Below, piece after piece: positions 24,528-36,300 of a stretch of 64,000 bases of DNA; position 1 is the first letter of the stretch, and each line of letters starts with the position of its first letter. The notes beneath the pieces were generated by a model. The model ran no database searches, had not been told where the DNA came from, and saw only the letters and a list, made by a program, of their open reading frames with translations. The position numbers and the translations under genes were made by a program. Location: assembly GCA_905331475.1 (NCBI GenBank), contig CAJNYU010001441.1, forward strand, positions 1-64,000, given 5' to 3'. The DNA comes from Rotaria socialis. Taxonomy: Eukaryota; Rotifera; Eurotatoria; Philodinida; Philodinidae.

Positions 24528-25887
24528 TTCGAATATAAAAAAGGTTTTCGTTATTTTTAGTAATATGATCATTGAAATTGATTGATTAACCGTCAGCTGT
24601 GGTTTTTTTTTAAAGAGATTATGCTAAACCATCAGATAGTTGAATGTTCTATTTTTATCAAAGCTTACCAAAATAGATTTCTTATTATATATTCAATGTT
24701 TATTTCAATCCCTATGTTAAATTCGATTCTATCTAGCACAATTATTAACACTGTTATATGGATTTTTCTTTTAATTAAACTTTAGTAAAACAAAAATAGT
24801 TTAAATTTCAGCAATGTTCATTTTGTGAGCATATAGTACATCCATAAGTCTCTTTTCTTTAATTTGAAGTATCAGTAATTGTATAGATAGGTTTCGAAAT
24901 TTAGTCATCTTTACGTTGAGAATTTTTGATTGACTGAAATTACACAGTGAAGTATGACAATTATAGCTTCACTTATATACTTTTTGTTATATTTTCTTCC
25001 GAAGAACGCACTTGTTTTCCTGTCTTGTATGAATGAGCATTATTATCATCATCATCATTGCTTTTCTTTTGCTAATCAATGATTTTCAAGTTGAATGCGG
25101 CTATTTCTAATTTTCCTCATGGTTAATTAACTCTTGAATTATATGCTTTAATATTTAGTCCATTAGGAAGCACAGCGTATCCGTTTGTTATGCTTATTCT
25201 GATGAAAATTCATGAAATATTATGTAAAATTTTTATCAGCTTTTTTCTTCAACGTTATAATTAACATCATGAATATTTAACTAAATTATATCTATAGGGA
25301 GTACATCGATTTTGTTTGTAATAATGATAGGGAATGTGATAGCCCTAAGGGACGTTCTTCTCATGACATATTACTCGTAGCCAGAATAAAATAGAAAACA
25401 TTAAGGTTATTCACAAGAGTTCATTTCAAAAAATATTATTAATTTTTTTTTACACAGGTAAACTTGAAAGATATTCATTTGCATAATCAAAATAAAACAG
25501 TTGTTATTTTTGTTTTGTCAATCAATTATAGTTTTTTTCCTCATCCGTATTCTGTTCTCATATGCATACGTACACGCTGGTAAAGAAGAGTATAACGACA
25601 CAAGTATAAAAAAAAGAGAAAAAGAGAAAAAAAAACTTTTTTGCACACAAGAGAGACAGTAGCCATCGAGGCTCGCTAGTTTTTCTTTTTGCGTAAAAAA
25701 AAACATTTATATTTATATATGTATATGGTTCTGTTCCTCTCTTCTGACTAGATGAACGGATGAACCGAGCGGACAATCAGCATCTTCATTAGACATTGGC
25801 ACCCGGTGCCGCATGATATATTCTATTGACGGAAGAGAAGACAATGACAGAGCATCCTGCATCGACAAGTTATATGTTTGTCTTTTG
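24528..25887. other. Intergenic stretch between BLTP1 and RGS genes
   Basis: No supported gene. It contains the presumed BLTP1 promoter (high side) and the RGS 3' untranslated region (low side of the RGS stop at 25888). Several open frames are low-complexity and have no family character. Confidence 0.5.
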
Positions 25888-26971
25888 TCAGGACGATTTT
25901 GATGTTACTTCTGCTGTTGTTCGTCGTTGCACTGGATAAGCTGTACGACGCAGTAGATTTATATATAGTTCGGATTTAAGAAAACGCTGATAAGGATCTT
26001 TTTCCATTAAACCTTGAATACGTCTTTGAGCTCGATCAAATGTTTCTAATGGTGGATTATCAATGTTAGCTATGGTTGACATACGCGTTTCAGTATCAAG
26101 ATTCACCTATAAGAAAATAAAAATCGTTTAATTCGTGAATTTTTTTGTCGCCATAAGAAAAAAACCGATCAATGCTTACTTGCTTTGGGGCACCAATAGC
26201 AATAAAATCCATATAGATTTTTTTTGCTTTTGCTGATCGTTTGGGTTCTTTACAAGCACGAAATTCATCACATGCTAGCCAAAATTCAAGATTTTCTTCA
26301 CTGAATTCTGTCCGTAGGAAAGCACGAAACAAGGCTTGTCCATCTAATAAAAAAAGAAAAAAGAAATAAAATAGTGAAAAATTCGATTAGATGAAATAAA
26401 TTTACATCGATGTCGTAGAAGAGCTTCAAATGATTCTTCCCATGATTGGACATCATCACGTGATGGTATAAGGCTTTTTTCAGATACAGTTGCTTCAGTG
26501 GTACGACGTCTAATTAAATTAGCGGCACGCGATTTAAAATCTTTTGCTCTAGTTTAAAACAAATAAATTGTTTATTAAAGAAGAAGAGCAACAACAACGA
26601 GACTGTTCAACATACATGGTTGCTGCTTTAGATTTCTTCTTTTTGGTCATATCTGTGGTTGTTGTCGAATGAGGAGTTGCTGTTACTCGAATGGTTGAAT
26701 CGTCGTCTTCACTAACGTATGATGAGGGCTCCTAAACAGAAGAATAAATAATTATTAACATTGGTCTTCGCTCAAGTTTCATTCATGTGTCTGTACATAG
26801 ACATTCGTCTAAACAATCTCTCTGGTGCATAGTACAATTACAGTGATGATGGCTGTAGTGATCGATATAGTCTACTGCATTTATTCTCTCGCTCCTCTAC
26901 TATTTTGTTGTGTAGCTCTCTTCAAGAGAATATGTGAGAGCGCAACGTTGAACATATGCTTACGCACGTAC

Positions 26972-27016
<45 letters not shown>

Positions 27017-27173
27017 CGTCATCGCTGGCCTCTATATGTCTCTCACATATCGTATGTAATAAGACTCTCCAATGACGTCATCGTACTACTCGCTCAATAT
27101 AGGTTTTTTCTCTTCTTTCTTTTTTTTCACAACAACCTTTGTGCGTGTGTACACTAGCTATTTTATATAGTTC

Positions 27174-27209
<36 letters not shown>

Positions 27210-30200
27210 GGTCTTTCATGATAATTAAAATTCAACTATTTTTGTTCTTTTTTAATATACTCTCGACTGTGACTTTATTCTACTCGCATGAAACCAATCA
27301 TGTTTTTCTAGAACCTATTAGTTAATCATGCAAATATCAGGAAAAGAAACCCCAGTTCTGTATGAGCATTAAATGCGCCAAACAGGAGATCATAATTGTT
27401 TTCGATTGGTGTGCTTATTAAGCTTTGTTTTTCTTTTTGAATCAAAAAGAAAAATGTTCAGAATGAAAGAGAGAAGTGACTTTTTTTCTAATGCACTTTC
27501 TTTTATTATTGCTGTTTAAGTAATGTAACAATAGTAGGTAAACATAATTTTCTAACTGAACAATTATAAATTTTAAAAATAACTTCTTGTACTTCGATTA
27601 TGACATGCGAACAGAAATGGTTTTTACCCTTTTGATAAGAAAACGACATGAACTAATTTCTTTTCTATTTACATTCATGAGAAAATGTCTAATGGAATCA
27701 TATTTTTCATTTTGAATAGTACACGACGAAATTATACTTGATTCATCGGCAATTAAAACTATTAGGGGTTGAGATCTTTTTTTCTTTGAGTGTCACTAAT
27801 TATAGATTGAATTAAGTTAGAAAAATAATCTGTATTTTGTTTTCAATAGTTCATGTAGGAGAAAGGAAAAATAAGAAACTAGTCACCTGAAATTTATTTT
27901 TACGGCAAGTCATACAAAGTGAAAGCGTATTCATGCAAGTGAGGAAAAAAACTAAAAAAAGGAAAACTATTTATTTTTCTCTTCTTCCTAAACTAAATGA
28001 GAAATCTTTATGTCGTTTGTTACAATCCTTACATATTTTGCAAAAATAAACTACATTATAACAATAACAACTGATGGGAAGGAAAAAATATGGATAAAAA
28101 GCCAACCGTAAGGCGATTCCTAGCAAGTTAACAATAGATTACCGTTCTTCGAAGTAAAACATCATCTGGACTACGTGAACGTATTCGTTGTAAAGGTTTT
28201 AACTGATTGATTGTCGTCGCTGAACGTGTTCGATAGAAATGTAATAATGATGACATTTAGAAAATTAAAATGTGTTCCAGCACACGATATAAGACAAAAT
28301 AAATCGAACATATACATATACAAGCGAAACATCGACCTGCGATGACTTTTCTCTACTACTCAACTCTCAACTGCTGATCATTTATTTGATTTATGTGCTG
28401 CTAGCTGGTTGAATATGAAATGGCGACGATGATGATGATGACAACGACGGCTACGATGTAAACGAGGGAAGAAAGAAAAAGAAGTACTACTATAATGTAG
28501 AAGACTCGACGTCCGCTTGCGCTCGTATGCAAGAAAAACAACAAACGGCGCGCGCTTGCAGCTACTGCTGCTGCTGCTGCACTGTGTTCTCTCGCTTCTT
28601 CCTGCGAAGCGAATTTAAAAGTTATGGGGGTGTGTGATTATATGAAAAACTCGATGAAGAGCAAGGGAAAAGAAAGCGAGTAGACTGAAGAAAGACAGAG
28701 TATGTTTCTATGCGTCGGTGTGTGTGAGAGAGAGAGAGAGAGAACATAGAGGTCTCCAAGGAAGTTGACAGATGTAATCGATTGATACATTTTGTCAATA
28801 TAAAAACACGAGAAATGCTTAAGACCAAAGTAAAAGAACGTCGCAATAGTTTTCTAATGATTATCACCGTTGTGTTGTTTTCTCCGTTCGGCTCGTTTTC
28901 TTTCCTTGTTGTTTGCCATAGGGCAGCAGGCAAGAAGGAAGAAAATACCACATGATTCCGTGCCCCGGAAATAGGACACCATAGTCTCAATTGAAAACAA
29001 CATAAGAATGAAATAGATTAACTTGATAGTCGATGCACGATTTTCATCGATGTCTACTTCTTCTTTTATTTCTGCTTCTACGTTTAAGACGATCCACAAC
29101 ATGAAATATATGCTTACTCGATTAGAAAAAACTAATTGAATTATCTCAAAAGCATGATATTTTATTTTAGGATTTTATAGTTTTCTTTTATTTATTTCTC
29201 TAATAATATTGATCAATGAGTTTTCTTCGTTTTTCTTTTTTAGTTATTCAACAAGGACAGTAGTAATATTTTAAATCATAATATCTGCCTATCAATCAGA
29301 CTACTGACATTAATAATGAGACAATAACATAGTCTAGAAGGTTAACAGCAATGATCTGACAAAATGTCATATATATGTATATATATAAGAAAAAATTTTG
29401 CTTACCGTTTTTATTTGAATACTAGTTGTTTTTTGTTGTTGTTGCTGCTGCTGCTGCTGCTGCTGTTGTTGTTGTTGTTGTTGATGATGATCGTGTGGTT
29501 GTTCCATTGGTATAGTATTAACTTCACTTTTACTACGAATTAATGTTCTCTGTTGTAATTTAGCTAGATCGTCAACAGCTTTTTTTCGCATTTCAGGTGA
29601 AGGATTTGATTGTCTTCCATAAGATATTGAAAGATATTGTTCATACAATGCTAATTCTTCCGAGTCATCAATACTTGATGCACCACTTATAGAAAATTCC
29701 GGTGCACTTGATGCTGTACTTGTTGTCATAAGCGACGATGAAAACATCGGTATATTATTTGCTTTTGGAGTTTTAAGAAAGAACGATGACGACAGTGATG
29801 ATGGTACTGATTCTGTTGATGAATCCATACGTGAAGGTGGAGTTGTTATCGATGGTTGTTGGACAGTTACTTTAACACGTGGTGTTACTATCACCGGTGC
29901 TGCCGATATCGATGATGGAGTCGACATTGACGAAGTATTTGTATTCGTTGTCGTTGTTGTTGTATTTAAAGTACATTTAATAACATAATGAGACGACAAT
30001 GAAGATGATGTTAAACCATAGAATGAATCTGAAGAATTTTCTTCGTGACCAAAGGAACGTGATACTTCAGAAAAGGCACCTGAACTAGATGCATTTGAAG
30101 TTTTTCGAGGTAATAATGATGATATTTTTGTTTCAGCCGATGGTGGAATCAAAGTCGATGACGTGACCATCGTACTATTGCCACTGAAATTAGTTACGGA

Positions 30201-33200
30201 ATGGGGATTCGGCGCCGTCGTTGTGCCGATTGCTTTTGACGTTGATGATGATGTTGATAATAATAAAGAAGGCACTATATTAGATGACTTAGTTATTGAT
30301 GAATGAGCAGTTTTACTAATACTATCGTGATCTATTTGAACACCCTATTAAAAGAAAAAAATAAATAAACTAATAAAGTAAATCTGACATCGAGATAAAG
30401 AAATGTGCCTGTGTCTCACTCGCGCACTTTGTCTCAAATGAAGACGCGATTACAGTAGAAAGGAAAACAAATGCATCAGTTTGACGTCACAGTTCTGTTC
30501 TTTTCTTTCAATGATAATCATCATTGGCTAAAAAAACTATCTCTTGCTGCAAGCACTCGAATATATATATATATATCTAAGCGCGCATGTATATAAACTA
30601 TATATGTCGTCTTGTCTTCGATGCGCTCATTCTCTTCGCTTTGACGACGTCATCGTCGGCCGTGCGACGGACAATCGACGTCACATGTAAGCCCATCAAT
30701 AGAAAGAAATCAAAGCATTTGCTTACATATTTATGTGTATATATATATATATATATACTAACGCATGCCAGGACGAACGAACAAGGTCTTCCGTTATTCT
30801 TAGTAAGTCGCGGTCCTACTGCACAGTGACGTCAATAAAAAGAATCATTACATATAACGTTCAATCAATGACGTAAAATTCTAGTAATAATTACAACATA
30901 AGTTTCTCTCATTAATAAAAAAAAGAAGAAGAAGAAGAAACATAGCATACAGACACATAAATATATCTATAAAACTTCATAAGGAAATCCTTGAGATAAT
31001 AATAATAATTCAAACAAAAAAAAATAATGAGCAAAAATGATAATTGATAATAAACTCATGCATAACAATTACTATAATGCTATATAACAAACTGAAACTC
31101 GGTGAACATACATGATTTGTGGCATCTATCTATCTATCTATCTATATCTATATCTATATATATATATATATAAATCTGTGTGTAGGTGAATAGGACTCTT
31201 TTTGTCTTCAAGAGAAAAAAACTAGGTAATTCCTGTTGCTCCTACCTCTTGTGACATTCTTGTCATGAAAAGAAAAAGAAATTCTTCAGCATTTTATACG
31301 AAAGTGAATGATAGGAAATACGAAAACCTTGATTTGAAGGGGAGACAATATCTGATAATGAGTTAGTAATAAATGACAAAGTTTTATAAAAATAGCAATA
31401 ACATCAGCTTACAGTTTATTTTATAAGCTTTCTTTTTACTTTCGGGCAGACAGACGGATTATATATAGAACGCCTGACACATTCTTCCTAATGAACTGAG
31501 ATAGTAGAAGTCTATCTTTAGGCATTAATTTTCATGGTAATAAGTTTACATTATACAACTAATGGATTTTGGATTCATTTATTTGGACCGAACGACAAAT
31601 GAGGACAAAGAAGAACAGGGCAATTTGTACTCTAGATTTACTCGTCATTTTATTGATAACAATGATAGACAGTATAGTTGCCTTTACAAAACATTTTGGA
31701 AAATAACCGCATGATATTCCTATTCTATAATATTTAATGCAAGATATACATGTGCTCATGACATTTATAGACAATCAGAGTTACTTATTTGTTGTATTTA
31801 ACAAATGAAAAACGAACAAGAAAAATTCTCTACAAGACAAATGAATAATTCTATAATAAAATGAAACATAATATTTATAGATCTCACAACTATGATTTGA
31901 ACTTAATAACACTTTTTATGATCCTTTTCGCTTTACGGTTGTTTCACTTGAACAGCAAACTTATGTTGACATTTATTGATATTATACGTTTTAGCGAGCA
32001 CGCACACATATATTTTTTATCTTTCTGATAAGTACCATAGAAGTATCTATCTAATTTCTGTACAGCTTAATACTATATATTCAGGATAAAAAGATTATAA
32101 TATAGGCTGCTTCTCTTTTGAACTTATTAATATAAGATTAAATCGAGTAAGATAATAAAGTCGGCAAACACTTTGCCTTAATCAAGGTTCATGTAACCTA
32201 TTGAACGCTTTGAATAGACAAATTAACATTGAAGAAAAAAGACATTTATAATATTAAGAAATGAATTTTTCTTTACATTTAAAAATCCAAACAAAAATAA
32301 AAACAAAAACTATGAATTTAATCTCGCACGATGATATAGAAGAATTAATCGTAGAATAATTTTAATTGAAGTAACAATGCTCGTTTCGATTCTAGTCGCA
32401 TATAAGACAGCTGTTGAAATTCCCTATATCATTGTGATTAGACCAACGAGAAAAAAAGAAGAAAAAAAAATCGACAAAGATTTTTCGTCTGTTCTAATTG
32501 TGTTTTTCATTTCAATTGATACCTTATGTGATTTGATGCGACATTTATTGTCGTTACTATTCAATGACTATATAAGCACATGTATATTATAGAGTGTGTG
32601 TGTGTGTGTTTCTCGATATGGGCATATGCATGAAAATATAATTACTTTCTATCGTATCCTATCGACTCACTCTTCATCAATAACAACAAAAAATGAAAGA
32701 CACTAAGTCTTATGTACATGTAATGCATACTTTCAAAAGCAACAAAATAAGATTGTCTCTATAAACAACAGCGATCTCCTGCAGCGTACAAGAAAAAACA
32801 AACCACCCACATATTTACATAGATGTGCGTTACCCTTCATATAAAAACAGCCTAATCGTATTTATGAGACGACGAGTACATTAATTGCTGATCGATTGAG
32901 AGAATTCGCAATGAGGGTGTGGTGTTGCGTGTGTGTATATCAAGCTATCTTGCGGATGCGCGTGTTTCGACCTTGTCGTGTTCTGTATGCACAGATGAGC
33001 AGATAGAAAATCCAGAACAAATGACGCACATCCTTGATTCATCTGTGGTGGCGGTGCTCTCTACCGATTTCCGGATGAGTTGCTCATCCGATCGGAATAA
33101 ATGATTTAGTAAACAAGCAAACAATCATCTAAGTTGGGTGTTTTTATCGCATAATAAAGTAAATTCGGTTTATCCTTATGTAATAATATCTATGTCTCTA

Positions 33201-33378
33201 TATTTTCATTCGATTTTTCACTTACTGAATCTTCACCATTTGAATTTTCACGTCTTCGATTCATGCTATTATTTGTTCCAGTATTACTAGATACATTAGG
33301 TGTCATCATTGAAATATATGATGTATTATTGGTCGTTGATGCTGTTGAACTTTGTTTTGCAATAACATTTGTCGACAT
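25888..33378 (-). CDS. RGS-domain protein, R4-like, long isoform (577 aa)
   Basis: A regulator of G-protein signalling, which speeds GTP hydrolysis on G-alpha subunits. Six exons splice in frame: 33226-33378, 29406-30344, 26616-26731, 26406-26548, 26180-26343 and 25888-26106. They total 1734 bp including the stop. The RGS domain is at about residues 433-560: VQSWEESFEALLRHR, ALFRAFLRTEFSEENLEFW, AKKIYMDFI and FDRAQRRIQGLMEKDPYQRFL. This closely follows the vertebrate R4 pattern (EENLEFW, LMEKDSY-RFL). The N-terminal 400 residues are Ser/Thr-rich and look disordered, with a tract of about 17 Gln encoded at about 29432-29483. I recognise no other domain (no PDZ, GGL or DEP). Very long introns (30345-33225) contrast with the neighbouring genes. 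A second first exon gives a short form. The splice plan is inferred from sites and frame, not transcripts. Confidence 0.85.
26986..27013. repeat. (TA)n microsatellite
   Basis: An uninterrupted TA run of about 28 bp inside the RGS intron. Confidence 0.9.
27174..27209. repeat. (ATA)n microsatellite, 12 units
   Basis: A perfect trinucleotide run of 36 bp inside the RGS intron. Confidence 0.92.
28143..28256 (-). CDS. Alternative first exon of the RGS gene (short isoform)
   Basis: ATG 28254-28256 opens 38 codons beginning MSSLLHFYRTRSATTINQ and ends ACG before the donor GTAATC. The long-isoform exon 29406-30344 also ends ACG before GTAAGC. Both therefore join exon 26616-26731 in phase 0. With this start the protein is 251 residues, close to the size of small R4 RGS proteins. 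The upstream 28257-28620 sequence is GC-richer, including GGCGCGCGC, as expected for a promoter. Confidence 0.7.
28257..29405. other. Intron / presumed promoter of the short RGS isoform
   Basis: It lies between the two alternative RGS first exons. It contains a CTG run (about 28565-28580) and a (GA)n run (28726-28742). Its GC content is raised at about 28500-28580. No coding exon seen. Confidence 0.5.
29432..29483 (-). repeat. CAG/CAA tract encoding polyglutamine
   Basis: On the minus strand, a mixed run of CAA and CAG codons gives about 17 consecutive glutamines after HDHH in the RGS long isoform. The central block is pure CAG and the flanks are CAA. Such tracts vary in length by replication slippage. 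Confidence 0.92.
30345..33225 (-). other. Large RGS intron (2.9 kb)
   Basis: It is bounded by the donor after 33226 and the acceptor before 30344. It holds TA runs at about 30558-30576 and 30738-30757 and a TCTA/TATA run at about 31126-31172. A perfect hairpin, CGGATGAG-TTG-CTCATCCG, sits at 33072-33090 near the donor. I see no other exon. Confidence 0.55.
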
Positions 33379-36300
33379 TTTTCTTTAAATTAATGTATTA
33401 ATAGATCGATCCCATCTTTTATCGATGGTGACCATTCTTTAGATCATACTAATGAAAATAGGCTAAGTATTGAAACGTATGATTGTTGTTTTGTTGTCTA
33501 TTAATCTACAGGTATAAAATGAAAGAAAAAAAAATATTTTCTTTTTTTGTACTAAGCTTACGCCTCCACCTGTTGTATTTAGATACGTTTATTAAGAATC
33601 AAAAGAGTAGGTGGGTAATGGTATCTCGGTAATACAGAAAAGTTATTGACGATTGATTCACATAATCCTTACATTGCTATACTCCTACTCGATATTGTTT
33701 GTCAACTCACTTCGTTAATAATTCCACTGGCAAGAAATTATAAATAATCCATGCAAATAAAATGAAGAACTCATTCATGCATTAAAACAGAAACAACTTC
33801 ATGAGTAAAAAGAAATTTCTTTTTTTAACGTTTCGCCATTTCTTACTTTACTTCGCATGCACCAACACGTTGCCAATGCACTGAAATAATTCTCTCATGT
33901 CGAAAGCATACCAGCTCGTTGTATCAAATAAAAAATTGAAGAGAAATTCTGCGTGCTACTCTATGAAACGACTCGAACATCCGTTGGTCCACATGTTATG
34001 AATGCATCTCATTATAAAGGTTTTATAGATGATAGTTATATCAGTTAATTTTGCAGTATAATCCTATGTAAAACGATAGCTGATAAAGGATCTAGGAAGC
34101 TTTTTTTGATGCAATCAGAAGAATTTTTTGTAACCGAGTCAAAAAATATTTTACATCACCCGGAACAAAATGAAAAGCATCTCGAATAAATTATATAGAA
34201 TTCGTATTCTTATCGACCGACTAATAGAATCAGACTGCTTACTTGAGAAAATAAGACAACATCGGATATCTAATTTGACAATCTACTATTGTTATCGCTT
34301 CATTTTTCTTTAAAAGAATAATCAAATAAACGCAGTTAAAACACAAAAAATGAGACAGATAGACAGAAAGAGAAAGAAAGGAACAATCTCGTCCAAAAGA
34401 GAAATAGAAAAAAATAAATTTTCTTTTTCTTTTTCAATAAAATATTTATTAGAAGTTCATTTACCACTCATCATTAGAATTCATATGGCAGCTGCGCGAA
34501 AGATGATCGCGTGAGAGTTTTGTCCCTCTATAAAAAAAAAGTAAACGTCATCCTTTTCATAATATCGTTTTTTAGTGTTCGCAGAACATTCTCATGAATT
34601 ATCTAAGCGCATTCCAAAGTCGGTATGATTCTACGTTTGTCGTCGAGTTGCTATATGTCGCATTGCTGTTTCTCTTTTTTATGCAAAAAAAACGAAGAAA
34701 AAGAAAAAAAGAAGACGAGCAAGCGGCCTACATCAACGTTCTCATCGGTATCAAGACAGCACAGCGCACAGTGCATACCCATTACCCAACGACCAAGAAC
34801 AACAATCATAGGGAAAAAAATCTAGACCACAGAAAAAATAGATGTCTGTTTTCGGTAAAAGAAAATTGATGTGAATCTTGCTTTGCGCAAACTACTATTC
34901 ACTACTATTTAAAACAATATTTTCTTTAATATTCATGTAATTGAGTGATAAATAATGTGAGCAGGAAGCACCACTAGTAGTACACGCTGATACGTGTTTG
35001 AGATTAAAAAGAAGCTTCTATCAGTTATAGTACCAATGATTTGACAGAAAGTTATTTAGTGGAATTTACATAAATTCTTAGATGTTTCTTTTTATTTTGC
35101 TAAATGACAATTTATTGTACTCTATAAATTTCTTAATATTCTCTATTCAAGTGCAAAAAAGCAGTCTATCGATCAAATTTCGAAACTAATAAAAAAAATC
35201 AAAGCCATTGCTAATTATTATATCTTACTGTTTTTGTTTTTAGTAAACAATCCTAAGACAGTATCATTTTTATTGAAAATAATGCTCTAGTCAAACTCAT
35301 CATCAATCCATCTCAATTTTGCTTATTCTAATAATTATGTTAAAAATTAGACTCGACTATCTAATACTAACGCTACTTTATAGCAAACGAAATTCTTCGT
35401 TAGAATCTCATCATAAAAAGAAAAGTATTCACTGGCTGATTGCGCGAGAGACTGTCTGATGAAGTCATGTCATTTTCTTTCTATAGTCTATGATTTTTTG
35501 TCTATATGGAAGTTCTTTCTATGAAGTAGCGAAGAAAAGCAAGAGGAACTACTAGTTAGCGATTCTATATATATTAAATAAGCCAATCAATTGAACCACT
35601 GAGCGTTCCTGGATGTTTCGTGCGTGCTATTACATACGGCTAGATTAGAACAGGAGAAGGAGAAGAAGAAGAAGAAAAAATGACAAGAATAATATCTACG
35701 TATTATATTTGTTTTCTAATGGATTGATAACGATCGCAAAAACCATAAAAAAACAATTATTAAAAAGCATTTAACTAAACGAAATATGATGACTGACTTG
35801 ATCAATGATGAATATCAAATAATAGAAAACAAAAATCTAGAAAATAAGAGAACTAGCATAGAAGAGAAAAAAATACTATTTATTTCTCATTTTTCTTGTT
35901 AACTGTGTAGGTGTGTAAATAGAAACAAATATGAGGGGGAATAGCTTAGTTTTCCTTTTCCGAGTAATCGATGCCTTTTATTTGAAATTAGCTCGAACAA
36001 GAAAAGAATGTGCTGTTCTATCCTTTGCTTGTATTTTTATACTTTCTTATTAACTCCAGAAAATCTTTTGTAATTACTTGTGCCTGACGGATATGTTTCC
36101 TTGTGTGAACATAAAAAAAATTGTTCGCTTTTCGTGCTCCCTTACTGATAACAATAATGTAAGACTTGCTGCAGGAGTGTTGATAGAAAAGTTTCCTTTT
36201 TTTTTCAAAGACTTTTCTATTGATAAATTATCGATCGATAGATTAATCGGCAGTTTATAGGCTTAAGACGTATTTCATCAGATTGCATTAATCGAAAATG

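Larger units (their letters stand above)
26732..28142 (-). other. RGS intron with microsatellites
   Basis: A 1.4-kb intron separating the RGS core from the short-isoform first exon. It holds a (TA)n run (about 26986-27013) and an (ATA)n run (27174-27209). I see no other exon or element in it. Confidence 0.6.

Noticed and set aside
32919..33104. 61-codon plus-strand frame
   Set aside because: It lies in a GC-richer patch of the RGS intron and includes a perfect palindrome. No family resemblance.
34594..34869. 91-codon plus-strand frame after a TATAAAAAA tract
   Set aside because: Lys/Arg-rich low-complexity sequence encoded by A-runs, with no homologous motif and no splice context.
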